Shown in pieces: positions 1 to 8,490 of a stretch of DNA of 64,000 nucleotides. The number at the start of each line of letters is the position of its first letter. Positions within the stretch are counted from its first letter, which is position 1. The stretch spans positions 1 through 64,000 of the forward strand of contig SFFI01000008.1 of assembly GCA_004556925.1 (NCBI GenBank). Direction: 5' to 3'. This DNA comes from Clostridiales bacterium (lineage in GTDB: Bacteria > Bacillota > Clostridia > Saccharofermentanales > DTU023). Position numbers and translations under genes: made by a program. The notes beneath the pieces are model-generated. The model had not been told where the DNA came from. It ran no database searches and saw nothing but the letters and a program-made list of their open reading frames with translations.

Positions 1-636
1 ATCCTTGGCATAGCGGAGGATACCTTCCCAAGTGCCCTGGTTGAAGGACTTGTCGTCTACGCCGCCAGTATCGGTGGCCAGGCCAACGGTGATAGGAGGT
101 AACTTCTCGACTTCAGCTTCAGCTTCGGTTTCTTTCTCAGGCTCGGTTTCGTCTTCAGCCTTCGCTTCGGCTTCTTCAGCAGGAGCTTCGGTTTCTTCCT
201 CAGCTTCCTTCTCAGCTTCAGTCTCTTTTTCGGCTTCCGTCTCGGTTACCTTTTCGGCTTCGCTTTCTTTTTCTTCACCGGCTGCGGCGGGCAGCTTTTC
301 AGCTTCGCTTTCCTCAGCTTTTTCCCCTGGGGTTTCTTCCTCAGCGGGAGCCTCGGTTTCTTTTTCTGTGGGGGCTTCAGTTGCAGCTTCGGTAGCGGGG
401 GCTTCGGTTGCTTTTTCCGTGGGGGCCTCAGTCGCAGCTTCGGTGGCTGGGGCTTCGGTCGCAGGGGCCTCAGTTGCTTTTTCTGCCTCTGTGGGTGCCT
501 CAGTCTTGGCCTCTTCTGTCTTGACTGTGGTTGCTTGGGGTTTGGATTTTGCAGTCTCTTCCTTGGGTGGAGCACAGGCTGTAAAAACCATGGTTATAGC
601 AAGCAGGAGGGCAATGAGGGTTGAAAATTTTTTCAT
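1..636 (-). CDS. BMP/PnrA-family substrate-binding lipoprotein (3' end outside window)
   Basis: The first 212 codons of a gene that continues past the left edge; the reading frame is open to base 1. It starts with a lipoprotein signal (MKKFSTLIALLLAITMVFTA, then Cys21), so the protein should be lipid-anchored on the outer face of the membrane. From about residue 25 to 185 the chain is almost only Thr, Glu, Ala, Pro and Lys in repeats such as EAPTEKATEAPATEA. The folded domain then begins with VGLATDTGGVDDKSFNQGTW, the characteristic opening of BMP/PnrA nucleoside-binding proteins of ABC importers. The start is supported by AAAGGAG about 6 bases upstream and by a good promoter at 735-763. The linker of roughly 160 residues is much longer than usual. 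Family call is firm; substrate (nucleoside) is inferred from the family. Confidence 0.85.
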   Translation of the reverse strand, partial: MKKFSTLIALLLAITMVFTACAPPKEETAKSKPQATTVKTEEAKTEAPTEAEKATEAPATEAPATEAATEAPTEKATEAPATEAATEAPTEKETEAPAEEETPGEKAEESEAEKLPAAAGEEKESEAEKVTETEAEKETEAEKEAEEETEAPAEEAEAKAEDETEPEKETEAEAEVEKLPPITVGLATDTGGVDDKSFNQGTWEGILRYAKD

Positions 637-734
637 CAAGTCTTCTCCTTTATACTTGCACCTTTTGGTGCGAGGGGGGTGCTATTGCGCACGGGTGTTT
701 AGGGCCATATAAGGAACTAACCTTTATGCTAAAT

Positions 735-763
735 ATTATACTCAGCTTTCATGACGGTTACAA
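735..763 (-). promoter_or_regulatory. sigma-A type promoter for the BMP lipoprotein gene
   Basis: On the minus strand TTGTAA and TATAAT are separated by exactly 17 bases, about 100 bases before the start codon of the lipoprotein gene. Read from sequence only. Confidence 0.6.
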
Positions 764-889
764 TTTTGTATCTTTGAACAGGGACTAAAAGGTAAAGTGG
801 AAAAGTATTTCCACACCAAAAGGAGCGAAGGGCTATTGGGGTTTTCCGGCTTTTCAGCCGATACCGCTAGTAGTATGTGTCCTGAGCCT

Positions 890-1345
890 GCTGCAGTTCG
901 GATTTTCGGATTTTCGGGCATTTTTGCAACTAATGGGTGGGCTGCCGGGCAAGATTGCAGCTAGTGGATGGTATCGAGGGCAAATAAGCAAGTAATGGGT
1001 GGTTTGGCCTCTGTTTCTGAGAGTAGCCCATCCATTACTTGCAAACTTGTCTGAAATCCAAGAAAACCGAAGTAATAGGAAAGGAAGGCCGGCAGCAGAA
1101 GGGCCAAAAGCCTTCACTACTTTCAATTTTCCGGATTTTCTTACAAGTTTGCAGATAATGTACATCCCGACCCACTTTTTCTCTATCTAAATGTATAAAA
1201 CTCGGCGACAAGATGTATATTTGTATAAAAATCGTCTTTTTAGGGCTATTTCGAGGGAAAAAAGCAGGCAAACCCGACTTTCAGAAGATTTGGGCGTACA
1301 AAAGCTGCAAACTTGTAAGAAAAATGAGGAAGTTGGATGTACAGA
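890..1345. repeat. Intergenic repeat, copy 1 of a ~430-bp module
   Basis: This block matches 3872-4310 in the same orientation over almost its whole length, with scattered substitutions. Its left part contains a large palindrome (GCAAGTAATGGGTGG ... CCATCCATTACTTGCAA). Its right part has conserved stretches such as AGATGTATATTTGTATAAAA and AAGCTGCAAACTTGTAAGAA. The palindromic left part recurs inverted at about 21180-21320. No open frame inside looks protein-coding. Confidence 0.8.
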
Positions 1346-1460
1346 GTGAAAATAAGGCAGTTTATGTACTGGGTGAGATTGAAGAACTTGGATGAGCAGA
1401 ATTAAAAGTCTCGCTGATTAGCTGAGTGAAAATCCTTGTTCAGAGCATTTTGCAAGACTT

Positions 1461-1628
1461 ATGGCAACTTTTCTTTCTATCTCTTTAAGTGAGGAAGCTC
1501 TCTTCCGCTCCTACCCCTTCGCCTCTGATATTCCTGTCAAGACCCTGGACGAATTCAAGGAGCTGATCAAAGGCAACACGTATACTGTTACCTTCGCCAC
1601 AGGGACCTGGTGCTTAGGCCCACGTTAA
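1461..1628 (+). other. Possible small ORF or gene remnant (55 aa)
   Basis: ATG to TAA encodes 55 residues with protein-like composition (for example VKTLDEFKELIKGNTYTVTF) in an otherwise gene-free spacer next to a repeat. There is no convincing ribosome site and I do not recognise the sequence. It could be a tiny gene, the remnant of a larger one, or chance. Confidence 0.25.
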
Positions 1629-1695
1629 GACTTGCCAGGCTAAAAGGCCAGGCGGAAACTGAGGTCTTGGTCTGGCTTGCCCCTTGACTCAAGGC

Positions 1696-3207
1696 CTATT
1701 GCTTTTTTGTATCTTCGGGGTCCACCCGGTATTGGGCGTAGAGGGCCTCAATGTCCGCTGCGGCTTGCGCATCCTCTGCATCAGTTTCTGAAACGGTCTC
1801 CGATTCGGAGTTCGCTTGGCCTACCAATGCTGTACCGTCCTGGGGGTCATGGAAAACTTTACGTTTGTGGTAAATGAAAGTGACGAGGACGAAGCGGGCA
1901 AAGATGTCTACCAGGATGACTAACCAGAGGTATTCAATCTTGGCGTGATCCCAGCTGGCTACCCAGAGGGAGAGGGGAACCCGGATCAGCCAAATGCCGC
2001 CAAGGGAGGTTAGCATGGGTAGTTTGGCTAGGCCGGTGGATTTGAGGCAGCCTAGGTAAATTTGGTGCAGGGTGTTAAAAGGCAAAACAATACCCATGAG
2101 GCGGAGGTAAACAGAGGCTAGTTCAATGACATCGGCATGGCCCGATAAGAGGCTCAGCAGGGGCTTGGGGAAGAGGAGCAGCAGGACCATACCCAGGGAG
2201 ACAATGGCCCCTGCAGTCTTGATAATTTCTGAGATATAGCGCTGGCCCAGTTTGTTGTCCTGGGCCCCCAAAGCCCTGCCGCACAAGGTTACGGTGACAA
2301 TACCAAAGGAGGCGGCAGGCATGTTGGCAATGCTTTCAGCTTGAATACCAATCTGGTTAGCGGCATAGGCGAGTTCGCCAAAGCTCAGCATAAGGCCACC
2401 AATAATAATGGCCCCCAGTTGCCAGAAGACATTTTCTAAGGAGGTAGGCAGGCCTACGGAAACCACATCCCACATGAGGCGCGGCTCCGGCTTCCAATAA
2501 TGCCGGTCGATTTTTTTCTTGTAGGCCAGGACCTTACCCTTGGAAAAGAGGGAATAGAGGCAGAACATGGCTGTAACAAATTGGCCGATTAAGAGGCCAA
2601 AAGCGGCGCCTGTGCTACCCAAGGCTGGTCCAAACCAGCCAAAGATTAGGGGGACGGCTGAGACTACGAAAACCAGGTTGATGACAAAGGAGAAGGTCAT
2701 GGGGGTCTTGGTATCCCCAATTCCTTGTAAAACACCCGTAGATCCGTGAATGATGCCTTGGAAGGCTAAGCCTGCTGCGGCTATGCGCAAATAATCTGTA
2801 GACAGACGACCGAGTGCGGGGTCTGGCTTAAAAAGACTCACCAAAAAGTCTGCTGAGAAAAACATGACCAGGCCGCAGGCCAGACCGAGAGAGAAAAGGA
2901 GAAGGATTGTTTGATAGCCCAGGCGGCGGATTCTCTCTTGGTCCCCCGCTCCATAGGCTTGCGATACTCGGATAGTGGTCCCGATCCCCAGGCCCTTGAG
3001 TAGCCACCAAAAGACCCCATTAATAATCGCGCCCATGCCGTTGGCGGCTACGTGGGTGATAGCATTCAGGCCCACACCATCAATTCGGCCTAAAAGGGCC
3101 AGTGCCAAAATATTCCCAGACAGGGAGAAGATACTCTCCAAGACGATAGGGACGGTTAACCAGCGTATCTCACGCCGGATTTCTTGGGGTGAATACTTAT
3201 CCTGCAT
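1696..3207 (-). CDS. MATE-family multidrug/organic cation exporter
   Basis: About 503 residues with the two repeated six-helix halves typical of MATE exporters, which expel drugs or metabolites in exchange for Na+ or H+. It starts MQDKYSPQEIRREIRWLTVP, followed by helix-rich sequence with the family-like segment VSQAYGAGDQERIRRLGYQ in the first half and CGRALGAQDNKLGQRYI in the second. An upstream in-frame TTG at 3261 would add 18 residues but has no ribosome site, so the ATG at 3207, preceded by GAGG, is preferred. The last 50 or so residues are an acidic cytoplasmic tail. The gene stands alone between repeat-bearing spacers. Substrate cannot be told from sequence. Confidence 0.9.
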   Translation of the reverse strand: MQDKYSPQEIRREIRWLTVPIVLESIFSLSGNILALALLGRIDGVGLNAITHVAANGMGAIINGVFWWLLKGLGIGTTIRVSQAYGAGDQERIRRLGYQTILLLFSLGLACGLVMFFSADFLVSLFKPDPALGRLSTDYLRIAAAGLAFQGIIHGSTGVLQGIGDTKTPMTFSFVINLVFVVSAVPLIFGWFGPALGSTGAAFGLLIGQFVTAMFCLYSLFSKGKVLAYKKKIDRHYWKPEPRLMWDVVSVGLPTSLENVFWQLGAIIIGGLMLSFGELAYAANQIGIQAESIANMPAASFGIVTVTLCGRALGAQDNKLGQRYISEIIKTAGAIVSLGMVLLLLFPKPLLSLLSGHADVIELASVYLRLMGIVLPFNTLHQIYLGCLKSTGLAKLPMLTSLGGIWLIRVPLSLWVASWDHAKIEYLWLVILVDIFARFVLVTFIYHKRKVFHDPQDGTALVGQANSESETVSETDAEDAQAAADIEALYAQYRVDPEDTKKQ

Positions 3208-3390
3208 CTTCCTTAACCTCAAGCTTGCCGCACCTGAGACCGCAGAGGCGCTGATCTGCAAGCTATGTATTTTTCAAGCCATATCATAGCCTAAATTAAG
3301 GCCAAGTTCACTCTCCAAGTCTAAAGAAGAGGTAAAGTAATCTCCACACTCTTAAGGGTCAAGACTAAAGAGAGGGATAAGTGAAAAAAG

Positions 3391-3464
3391 TAAGTTCCAC
3401 CCCTAAGGGAAAAAATGAGTTCCACCCCTAAGAAAAAAGAAAGTGCCACCCCTAAGGGTGGGGA
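3391..3464. repeat. Three direct repeats, 25-bp period
   Basis: Three copies of GTTCCACCCCTAAGG-like sequence at about 3394, 3419 and 3444, separated by A-rich spacers. The third copy changes GTT to GTG and is followed by a short inverted echo (GGGTGGGG). No gene is near enough to make this an obvious operator. Confidence 0.6.
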
Positions 3465-3529
3465 GTTGCATTTAGTCTTACAGTTTATTCGACTGAGAAC
3501 TAAGTCTTACACTCTACAGGAGAAAAGCT

Positions 3530-4320
3530 CAGCAGGCCACATAAGTTCATGTGAAAAACGTAGAAGCCACTTTTCACAGTAGCTTGTCAGCCAAATACCT
3601 GTGAAAAAGGTTGGCAAAGTGCTGATTTGGCGGACTTGCCAACCAAAAACTCCTGCTAAACTGGCCCGGCTGGCCGGAAAAAGGTTGGCAAACCCCTGAT
3701 TTGGCGGACTTGCCAACTCTTTTTTTGCTGTCTCTGCATGGGGTTACCCCGAAAAGAGTTGGCAAAGTGCTGATTTGGCGAATTTACCAACCAAATGCCG
3801 GCTAGCAAAGGCTGCTTAAGAAGGTTATTAAAGAAAGGCAATTACGAATTTACACACTATTGAGAACTTGACTTTCGGAATTCTGAATTCTCGGGCATTT
3901 TTGCAACTAAGGGGTGGGCCTCCGGACATATTTGCAACTAATGGATGGTATTTGGGGCAAATCTGCAAGTAATGGATGCTTTGGCCGCTTTGACTCATCC
4001 ATTACTTGCAAATTTGTCTGAAAGCCAAGAAAACCAAAATAAGAGGAAGGGAAGGCAGTCAGCAAAAGGGCCAAAAGCCCTCACTACTTCAACTTTCCGG
4101 ATTTTCTTACAAGTTTGCAGATAATGTACATCCCGGGCCACTTCTTCGCCGTCTGAATGTATAAAACCGCGCGCGTAGATGTATATTTGTATAAAAATCG
4201 TCTTTTTAGGGCTATTTCGAGAGAAAAGAGCGGGCAAACCGGACTTCCAGAAAATTTCGGTGTACAAAAGCTGCAAACTTGTAAGAAAAATCGAGAAGTT
4301 GGATGTACTTAGTAAAAAAA
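3530..4320. repeat. Composite palindrome island A
   Basis: Left to right: a TGTGAAAA...TTTTCACA palindrome (about 3549-3600); three TTGGCAA...TTGCCAA palindromes (about 3609-3645, 3682-3718 and 3757-3803); a boundary block containing GGCAATTACGAATTTACACA and GAACTTGACTTTCGGAATTC; then the module shared with 890-1345. The same modules recur in the same order at 21170-22592 (inverted) and, without the last module, at 42420-43155. The unit with TTTTTTTGCTGTCTCTGCAT between two palindromes is also present in island B, so the islands share ancestry and are not chance palindromes. Confidence 0.8.
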
Positions 4321-4408
4321 TAAGTGGGTGAGCTAGTGAAAATGGGAAGAGCTGCGTGAAAATTCAAAAGAGGGTCAGAAAAAAACTCAGCGGAATTCAA
4401 AAGCGGGC

Positions 4409-4446
4409 CAAAAAAAGCCCAGCGGAAAATGTCTACCGCTGGGGCT
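4409..4446 (-). terminator. Rho-independent terminator of the foldase gene
   Basis: On the minus strand AGCCCCAGCGG pairs with CCGCTGGGCT across a 10-base loop and is followed by seven T. It lies about 85 bases after the foldase stop codon. Confidence 0.8.
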
Positions 4447-4468
4447 AAAGGAATGCGCTAGGCGAGGG

Positions 4469-4540
4469 CTTGTGGCAAAGCCCTAAGCCAGGGGCTGAGC
4501 AAAGCTCTAAGCCAGGGACTGAGCAAAGCCCTAGGGCTGG
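4469..4540. repeat. 24-bp tandem repeat across the foldase stop codon
   Basis: Three copies of GAGCAAAGCCCTAAGCCAGG-like sequence. The TAG stop of the foldase gene (4531-4533) lies inside the last copy. Confidence 0.65.
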
Positions 4541-6216
4541 GTTTCTTCTTCGGAATTTTCCTCGGGCATATCCTCTGCTTCAGGAGAGTCGGAGGCTTCG
4601 CTTTCAGGGGCGCTTGCTTCTTTGCTCGCGGAGGCTTCGCTTTCTTCGGAGGCAGGAGCACTAGCTTCTTCTTCCGTGATGGGTGTGGCCAGGGGCATAA
4701 TAAGCTCACGACCATTGTTTATAAACTCAAAGGAGCTTTCGGCCTTTAATTGGTCGATCATTTCGGCTTGGCGGGCAGCCCGGAGGGCGTTGTCTGCGGC
4801 ACGGTACCAGTTGGCATCGTGGAGGCCCTTAAAGTAAATGATATGGTAGCCGGCATAGCCGCCTTCTTCTTGTGTTACATGGACTAGGCCAATCTGCCCG
4901 GGTTGGGTGGCAGGGTCCAGGCAGAAGTCTTCGTAGGGTTTGACAAAGCTGCCGGGAGCGACATCTTCATAGAGGCCGCCCTTTTTGTTAGAGCCGGGAT
5001 CTTGAGAGTATTTCCCTACCAATTCAGCAAAGAAGTCTTCATCAACATGATCCTTTAGGCCTTCAAGCAGGGCGTTAACCGTGGCGGTGGCCACCTTATA
5101 GTCTAGGTCGGTATCTCCGGCTTCCTTAATCAGGAGGTGGCGAGAATCGTAGTTTTGGGCTTCATCCCGATAGCGGGAGATAAAGAGCAGGGCGGACTGG
5201 GATTTAGCACCTTCTACCAGGCTTGTATCGCCGGCTTGGCGATCAGAGTCAAAGAGCCAATCTGCGGAAGCGGGAATCAGATTCTCTTTAGCCACCCCTT
5301 GTTGCAGGCTGTTAGTGATGAGGGCTTCTTGGCCCTTCTCGTCCTTACCGCTGAAGGGGGCCAGTTTTTCGGCAAAATCGGCTTCGGTGAGCTCGGGTAG
5401 GAGTTTTTGTACTTCGGCGAGGTCTTCTTCAGAAATCTCAGCATCTAGCTGAACTAGGAGGAAGTCTACCAGGTCATAGTTGTCTGGGTTGGCTTCATAT
5501 TCCGCCTGGATCTCGTCATCACTGATTTCGTAGGCGTCGTAAAAATCTTTCAAGTAGAGGGATTGCAGGAGGTCTTTTTCGACGAGGGGACGAAGTTTTT
5601 CTTCTGTCGCGCCCGGGCCAAAGAACTGTTCAAAGAGTTCATCCACAGTTAGGCCATTTTGGGCAGCATTTTGCGCAAAGCTGGCAAAGAAATTATCGAC
5701 CAGGGCACGCTCGTCCTCACTCAGTTCAGCCCCCGCGTCTTGCGCTTTTTTGACGACCTTGGCCTTGAGTGACAGTTCCTCTTGCAGGAGATTCAAGATC
5801 ATGTCGCGGAGGGGGACCTCCTCACCCTCGCCATTGGGTACGGGAGAATTTAAGATGCTGGAGGCCTGGGGGACAAAGGCAGGTGTTTGCGTCAGTTGCT
5901 GGAAGAGGAGGCCAGCATGGAAGTTCATCTCAAGAAGAGAGAGGTTCGTATCGCCGTTGATTTTGGCCACCATGGTTTTTTCGGGAAGGGGAAGCAGGTC
6001 ATCCGTCTCATCAGCCGGGCTTTCGTCCCCCTCTTGGCCTGAGGCCTCAGCCTCGGCATCCTCAGCATCCTCGGCGGCCTCAGCCTCAGGAGCCTCGGTG
6101 GCATCTGCAGCCTGGCTTTCTTCTTCTGCCTGCAGGCTCAAGCCTAAGCTGGGCAGGAGGAGGGCCAGACTCATGAGGGCTATTAATAATAGATTAAGAA
6201 TTTTTGTTTTTTTCAT
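4531..6216 (-). CDS. Secreted peptidyl-prolyl isomerase / foldase (PrsA/SurA-like)
   Basis: 561 residues. A Sec signal peptide (residues 1-30, ending GLSLQAEE) has no lipobox cysteine, unlike classical PrsA. An acidic E/A-rich stretch follows to about residue 75, then a SurA_N-like helical region, then a parvulin (PpiC) domain at about 350-460 with SRHLLIKEAG, the loop KYSQDPGSNKKGG and a closing GYHIIYFK. Such proteins help exported proteins fold outside the membrane by isomerising proline bonds. The last 55 residues are Ser/Glu/Ala-rich low-complexity sequence. The start has GGAG 6 bases upstream. It is a single gene with its own terminator at 4409-4446. Confidence 0.88.
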   Translation of the reverse strand: MKKTKILNLLLIALMSLALLLPSLGLSLQAEEESQAADATEAPEAEAAEDAEDAEAEASGQEGDESPADETDDLLPLPEKTMVAKINGDTNLSLLEMNFHAGLLFQQLTQTPAFVPQASSILNSPVPNGEGEEVPLRDMILNLLQEELSLKAKVVKKAQDAGAELSEDERALVDNFFASFAQNAAQNGLTVDELFEQFFGPGATEEKLRPLVEKDLLQSLYLKDFYDAYEISDDEIQAEYEANPDNYDLVDFLLVQLDAEISEEDLAEVQKLLPELTEADFAEKLAPFSGKDEKGQEALITNSLQQGVAKENLIPASADWLFDSDRQAGDTSLVEGAKSQSALLFISRYRDEAQNYDSRHLLIKEAGDTDLDYKVATATVNALLEGLKDHVDEDFFAELVGKYSQDPGSNKKGGLYEDVAPGSFVKPYEDFCLDPATQPGQIGLVHVTQEEGGYAGYHIIYFKGLHDANWYRAADNALRAARQAEMIDQLKAESSFEFINNGRELIMPLATPITEEEASAPASEESEASASKEASAPESEASDSPEAEDMPEENSEEETQP

Positions 6217-6271
6217 AGGAACTCCAATCTGGGTGACCCGTTTTAAGTAAGGGTCATCATCCTATAGCATA

Positions 6272-6305
6272 ACAAAAGGTCGGCTAGTTGACCTAACCGA
6301 CCTTG
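6272..6305 (-). terminator. Terminator after threonine dehydrogenase gene
   Basis: AAGGTCGGTTAG and CTAGCCGACCTT pair across a 5-base loop on the minus strand, followed by TTG. It could also work in the opposite direction. Confidence 0.7.
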
Positions 6306-6384
6306 TTAAGTTTCTAGAAGTTACCTGGAGGGGAGGCCCCAAGCCAGGCAAAAGAAGCCAGGAAAAAAAGCCAGGTATAGGGGG

Positions 6385-7338
6385 CTAGATGCCTTTTGCC
6401 TGGAGCTTTTCCAACATATCTTTAACCATCGCCGCCATATCGTACTCGGGAGCCCAGCCCCATTCTGCGCGGGCGCAGGAATCATCTAGGCTGTTGGGCC
6501 AAGAGTCTGCAATCGCTTGGCGTACGGGGTCTACATCGTAGGTCAGGGTGAAGTCCGGGATATGCTTCTTGATTTCCGCACCTAGCTGGTCGGGCTCAAA
6601 GGACATAGCGGTAACGTTGAAGGCGTTGCGGTGGACCAGCTTGTCAGGGTCAGCTTCCATGAGCATGGTTACGGCCTTGAGGGCGTCGGGCATATACATC
6701 ATATCCATGTAGGTGCCTTGGGCGATGAAGCTGGCGTAGCTATGCTTTTTGATGGCTTCGTAGAAAATATGTACAGCATAGTCCGTTGTGCCGCCGCCGG
6801 GCAGGGCTGCGTAGGAGATGAGTCCGGGGAAGCGGACACCTCTGGTATCCACACCAAATCGGGTGTGGTAGTAGTCGCAAAGTAGCTCACCCGCTACCTT
6901 GGTGACCCCATACATGGTAGAGGGTCTTTGCAGGGTATCCTGGGGCGTATGATCCTTTGGGGTGGAGGCGCCGAAAGAGCCAATGGAAGAGGGGGTGAAA
7001 ACCTGGAGCTGCTTCTCCCGGGCGACTTCTAGGACGTTAAAAAGCCCGCCCATGTTGATATTGTAGGCTAGGGTGGGTTTCTGTTCGCCCACGGCTGAGA
7101 GGATGGCTGCCAGGTGCAGGACGGTATCTACCTTATATTTGTCGACCACCTCGGCAATGGCCTTAGGATCAGTAACGTCTAGGAGTTCAAAAGGACCTGA
7201 TTCGATCACTTCCGGCACGTCTTTTTTGACGATATCTGAGGCGATTACATTGTCATTACCGTAGGTTCTGCGCATGTGCATGGTGAGTTCTGTGCCGATT
7301 TGGCCCAGGCAGCCCGTTAACAGAATTTTCTTACTCAT
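6385..7338 (-). CDS. L-threonine 3-dehydrogenase, short-chain (SDR) type
   Basis: 317 residues, an NAD-dependent extended SDR. The Rossmann motif GCLGQIG is at 9-15, the SSIGSFG segment at 117-123 and the catalytic YGVTK (Tyr143, Lys147) follows. The patterns LHLAAILSAVGE, TKVAGELLCDYYHTRFGVD and RFPGLISY are typical of the SDR-type threonine dehydrogenases that oxidise L-threonine to 2-amino-3-ketobutyrate, rather than of sugar epimerases. No ketobutyrate-CoA ligase (kbl) lies next to it. AGGAG lies 7 bases before the ATG. A general nucleotide-sugar epimerase is the alternative, less likely. Confidence 0.85.
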   Translation of the reverse strand: MSKKILLTGCLGQIGTELTMHMRRTYGNDNVIASDIVKKDVPEVIESGPFELLDVTDPKAIAEVVDKYKVDTVLHLAAILSAVGEQKPTLAYNINMGGLFNVLEVAREKQLQVFTPSSIGSFGASTPKDHTPQDTLQRPSTMYGVTKVAGELLCDYYHTRFGVDTRGVRFPGLISYAALPGGGTTDYAVHIFYEAIKKHSYASFIAQGTYMDMMYMPDALKAVTMLMEADPDKLVHRNAFNVTAMSFEPDQLGAEIKKHIPDFTLTYDVDPVRQAIADSWPNSLDDSCARAEWGWAPEYDMAAMVKDMLEKLQAKGI

Positions 7339-7453
7339 AGTTCATCTCCTAATTGATACTTGCTCTCAGGCAAAATAACCAGGCGGCTAGCCTGGCCCTA
7401 AACTCGTCTAAATATAACACAAAGCCTGCAAGTTTTGGCTATTTTTTCGGCTT

Positions 7454-7491
7454 TATGTCTAAGCCCGTGTATGTCTAAGCCCGTGTATAAT
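7454..7491 (+). promoter_or_regulatory. Duplicated 16-bp block with a TATAAT box
   Basis: ATGTCTAAGCCCGTGT occurs twice back to back and the second copy runs into TATAAT (7486-7491), about 110 bases before the next gene. No clear -35 box is seen. Confidence 0.4.
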
Positions 7492-7599
7492 AATAAGGAT
7501 AATCTCGTCAAGCGCTGGCACTTGAGCTAAACTAGGACTAGTCGAAAGAAGCTGAGGCTGAGGGAGTCAGAAGCCCGAGCTAAGAAAGGATAGCAGGAT

Positions 7600-8379
7600 A
7601 TGCAGACCAAACCCGCACGAAAAATTGTGGCCAGTATAGCGGTAGTGATCCTATTGGCTATGCAGATCTTTGGCCTTTCCGGCTTGCTCATTCCCTACTC
7701 CACAGAAGAGGTGAATATTCGCTTCAACACCCTGATTTTCCCCTTAGGCTTTAATCTAATTTTCACCTTCCTCTTGGATTTTTTAGTCATGCTCTACCTG
7801 CTTTACAGCTTTGACTTTATCGGCAGCAAGAAAACGGAGTTTAGCCGGCAATATATAGAAGTGGCAGATGTAGGGGTTATCCTTATTTGCCTCATCCATG
7901 CTGTAGACGTGTACATCTGGCACTATGGCCTCTTTGGAGTCAATGTGATGTTGCGGGCCCTCATCATGCTCATTCTCCTGCGGGTGAGTATGGCCTATTT
8001 TGGTAGCCGGCGTAAATTCTTCCTGCCTGGTTTGCCCTTTAATGTCTACCTGGGCTACATGAACTACCTCCTCCTGGCCGCCCTGGGTACAGCCTTTGAA
8101 GCTTCTAGCAAGGAGGGAGGGCTTTTCACCAGCAATGCCAGAGCAGTTCTGCTCATCCTAGCGCTGACCATTTCAGCCATGATCATTGGTTTGAAGTTCT
8201 TAAATATTTTTTCACTTTTTACCGTTTTACTCTGTGAAGGAGCGGTTGCGGCTATTCACCTGGGGCCACCCCCGGCTTACGATGGCCGCTTTCCCGAAAT
8301 CTATATTGCCTGCATTTTAAGTATGGCAGCCCTGGTAGCCGCCATTATTGTGGCGGCAATCAAGAGGCGCCGGTCTTAA
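7600..8379 (+). CDS. Hypothetical multi-spanning membrane protein
   Basis: 259 residues with about seven hydrophobic helices (first at about 9-32, last at about 232-253) and an arginine-rich end KRRRS, suggesting a cytoplasmic C-terminus. I do not recognise the family. AGGA lies 3-4 bases before the ATG; spacing is short but no better start exists. It precedes the sortase gene by 111 bases, in the same direction, with a hairpin between. Together with the CAP protein it may form a surface-protein block, but this is only context. Confidence 0.7.
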   Translation: MQTKPARKIVASIAVVILLAMQIFGLSGLLIPYSTEEVNIRFNTLIFPLGFNLIFTFLLDFLVMLYLLYSFDFIGSKKTEFSRQYIEVADVGVILICLIHAVDVYIWHYGLFGVNVMLRALIMLILLRVSMAYFGSRRKFFLPGLPFNVYLGYMNYLLLAALGTAFEASSKEGGLFTSNARAVLLILALTISAMIIGLKFLNIFSLFTVLLCEGAVAAIHLGPPPAYDGRFPEIYIACILSMAALVAAIIVAAIKRRRS

Positions 8380-8403
8380 GGTGAATATGTTAAAATAAAG
8401 CTT

Positions 8404-8450
8404 ATCTAGGCGTGAGCGTGTGGGCACGCTCCGTGCCATAAACTTAGATA
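8404..8450 (+). other. Nested hairpin in the spacer before the sortase gene
   Basis: An inner stem GAGCGTG...CACGCTC (8415-8431) sits inside an outer pairing TATCTA...TAGATA. No T-run follows, so it may be a processing or attenuation structure rather than a terminator. Confidence 0.4.
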
Positions 8451-8490
8451 GCAAAGGATAGGCAGGCAGCTGCCTTTTGCGGTGATACAT

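Noticed and set aside
32..712. A 226-codon Ser/Ala-rich plus-strand open frame
   Set aside because: It is the antisense shadow of the repetitive linker of the BMP lipoprotein on the minus strand, which has a start signal, promoter, signal peptide and family motif.
5750..6250. 166-codon plus-strand frame opposite the foldase gene
   Set aside because: Ser/Ala-rich complement of the foldase's acidic segment; the foldase has clear parvulin motifs and start signals.
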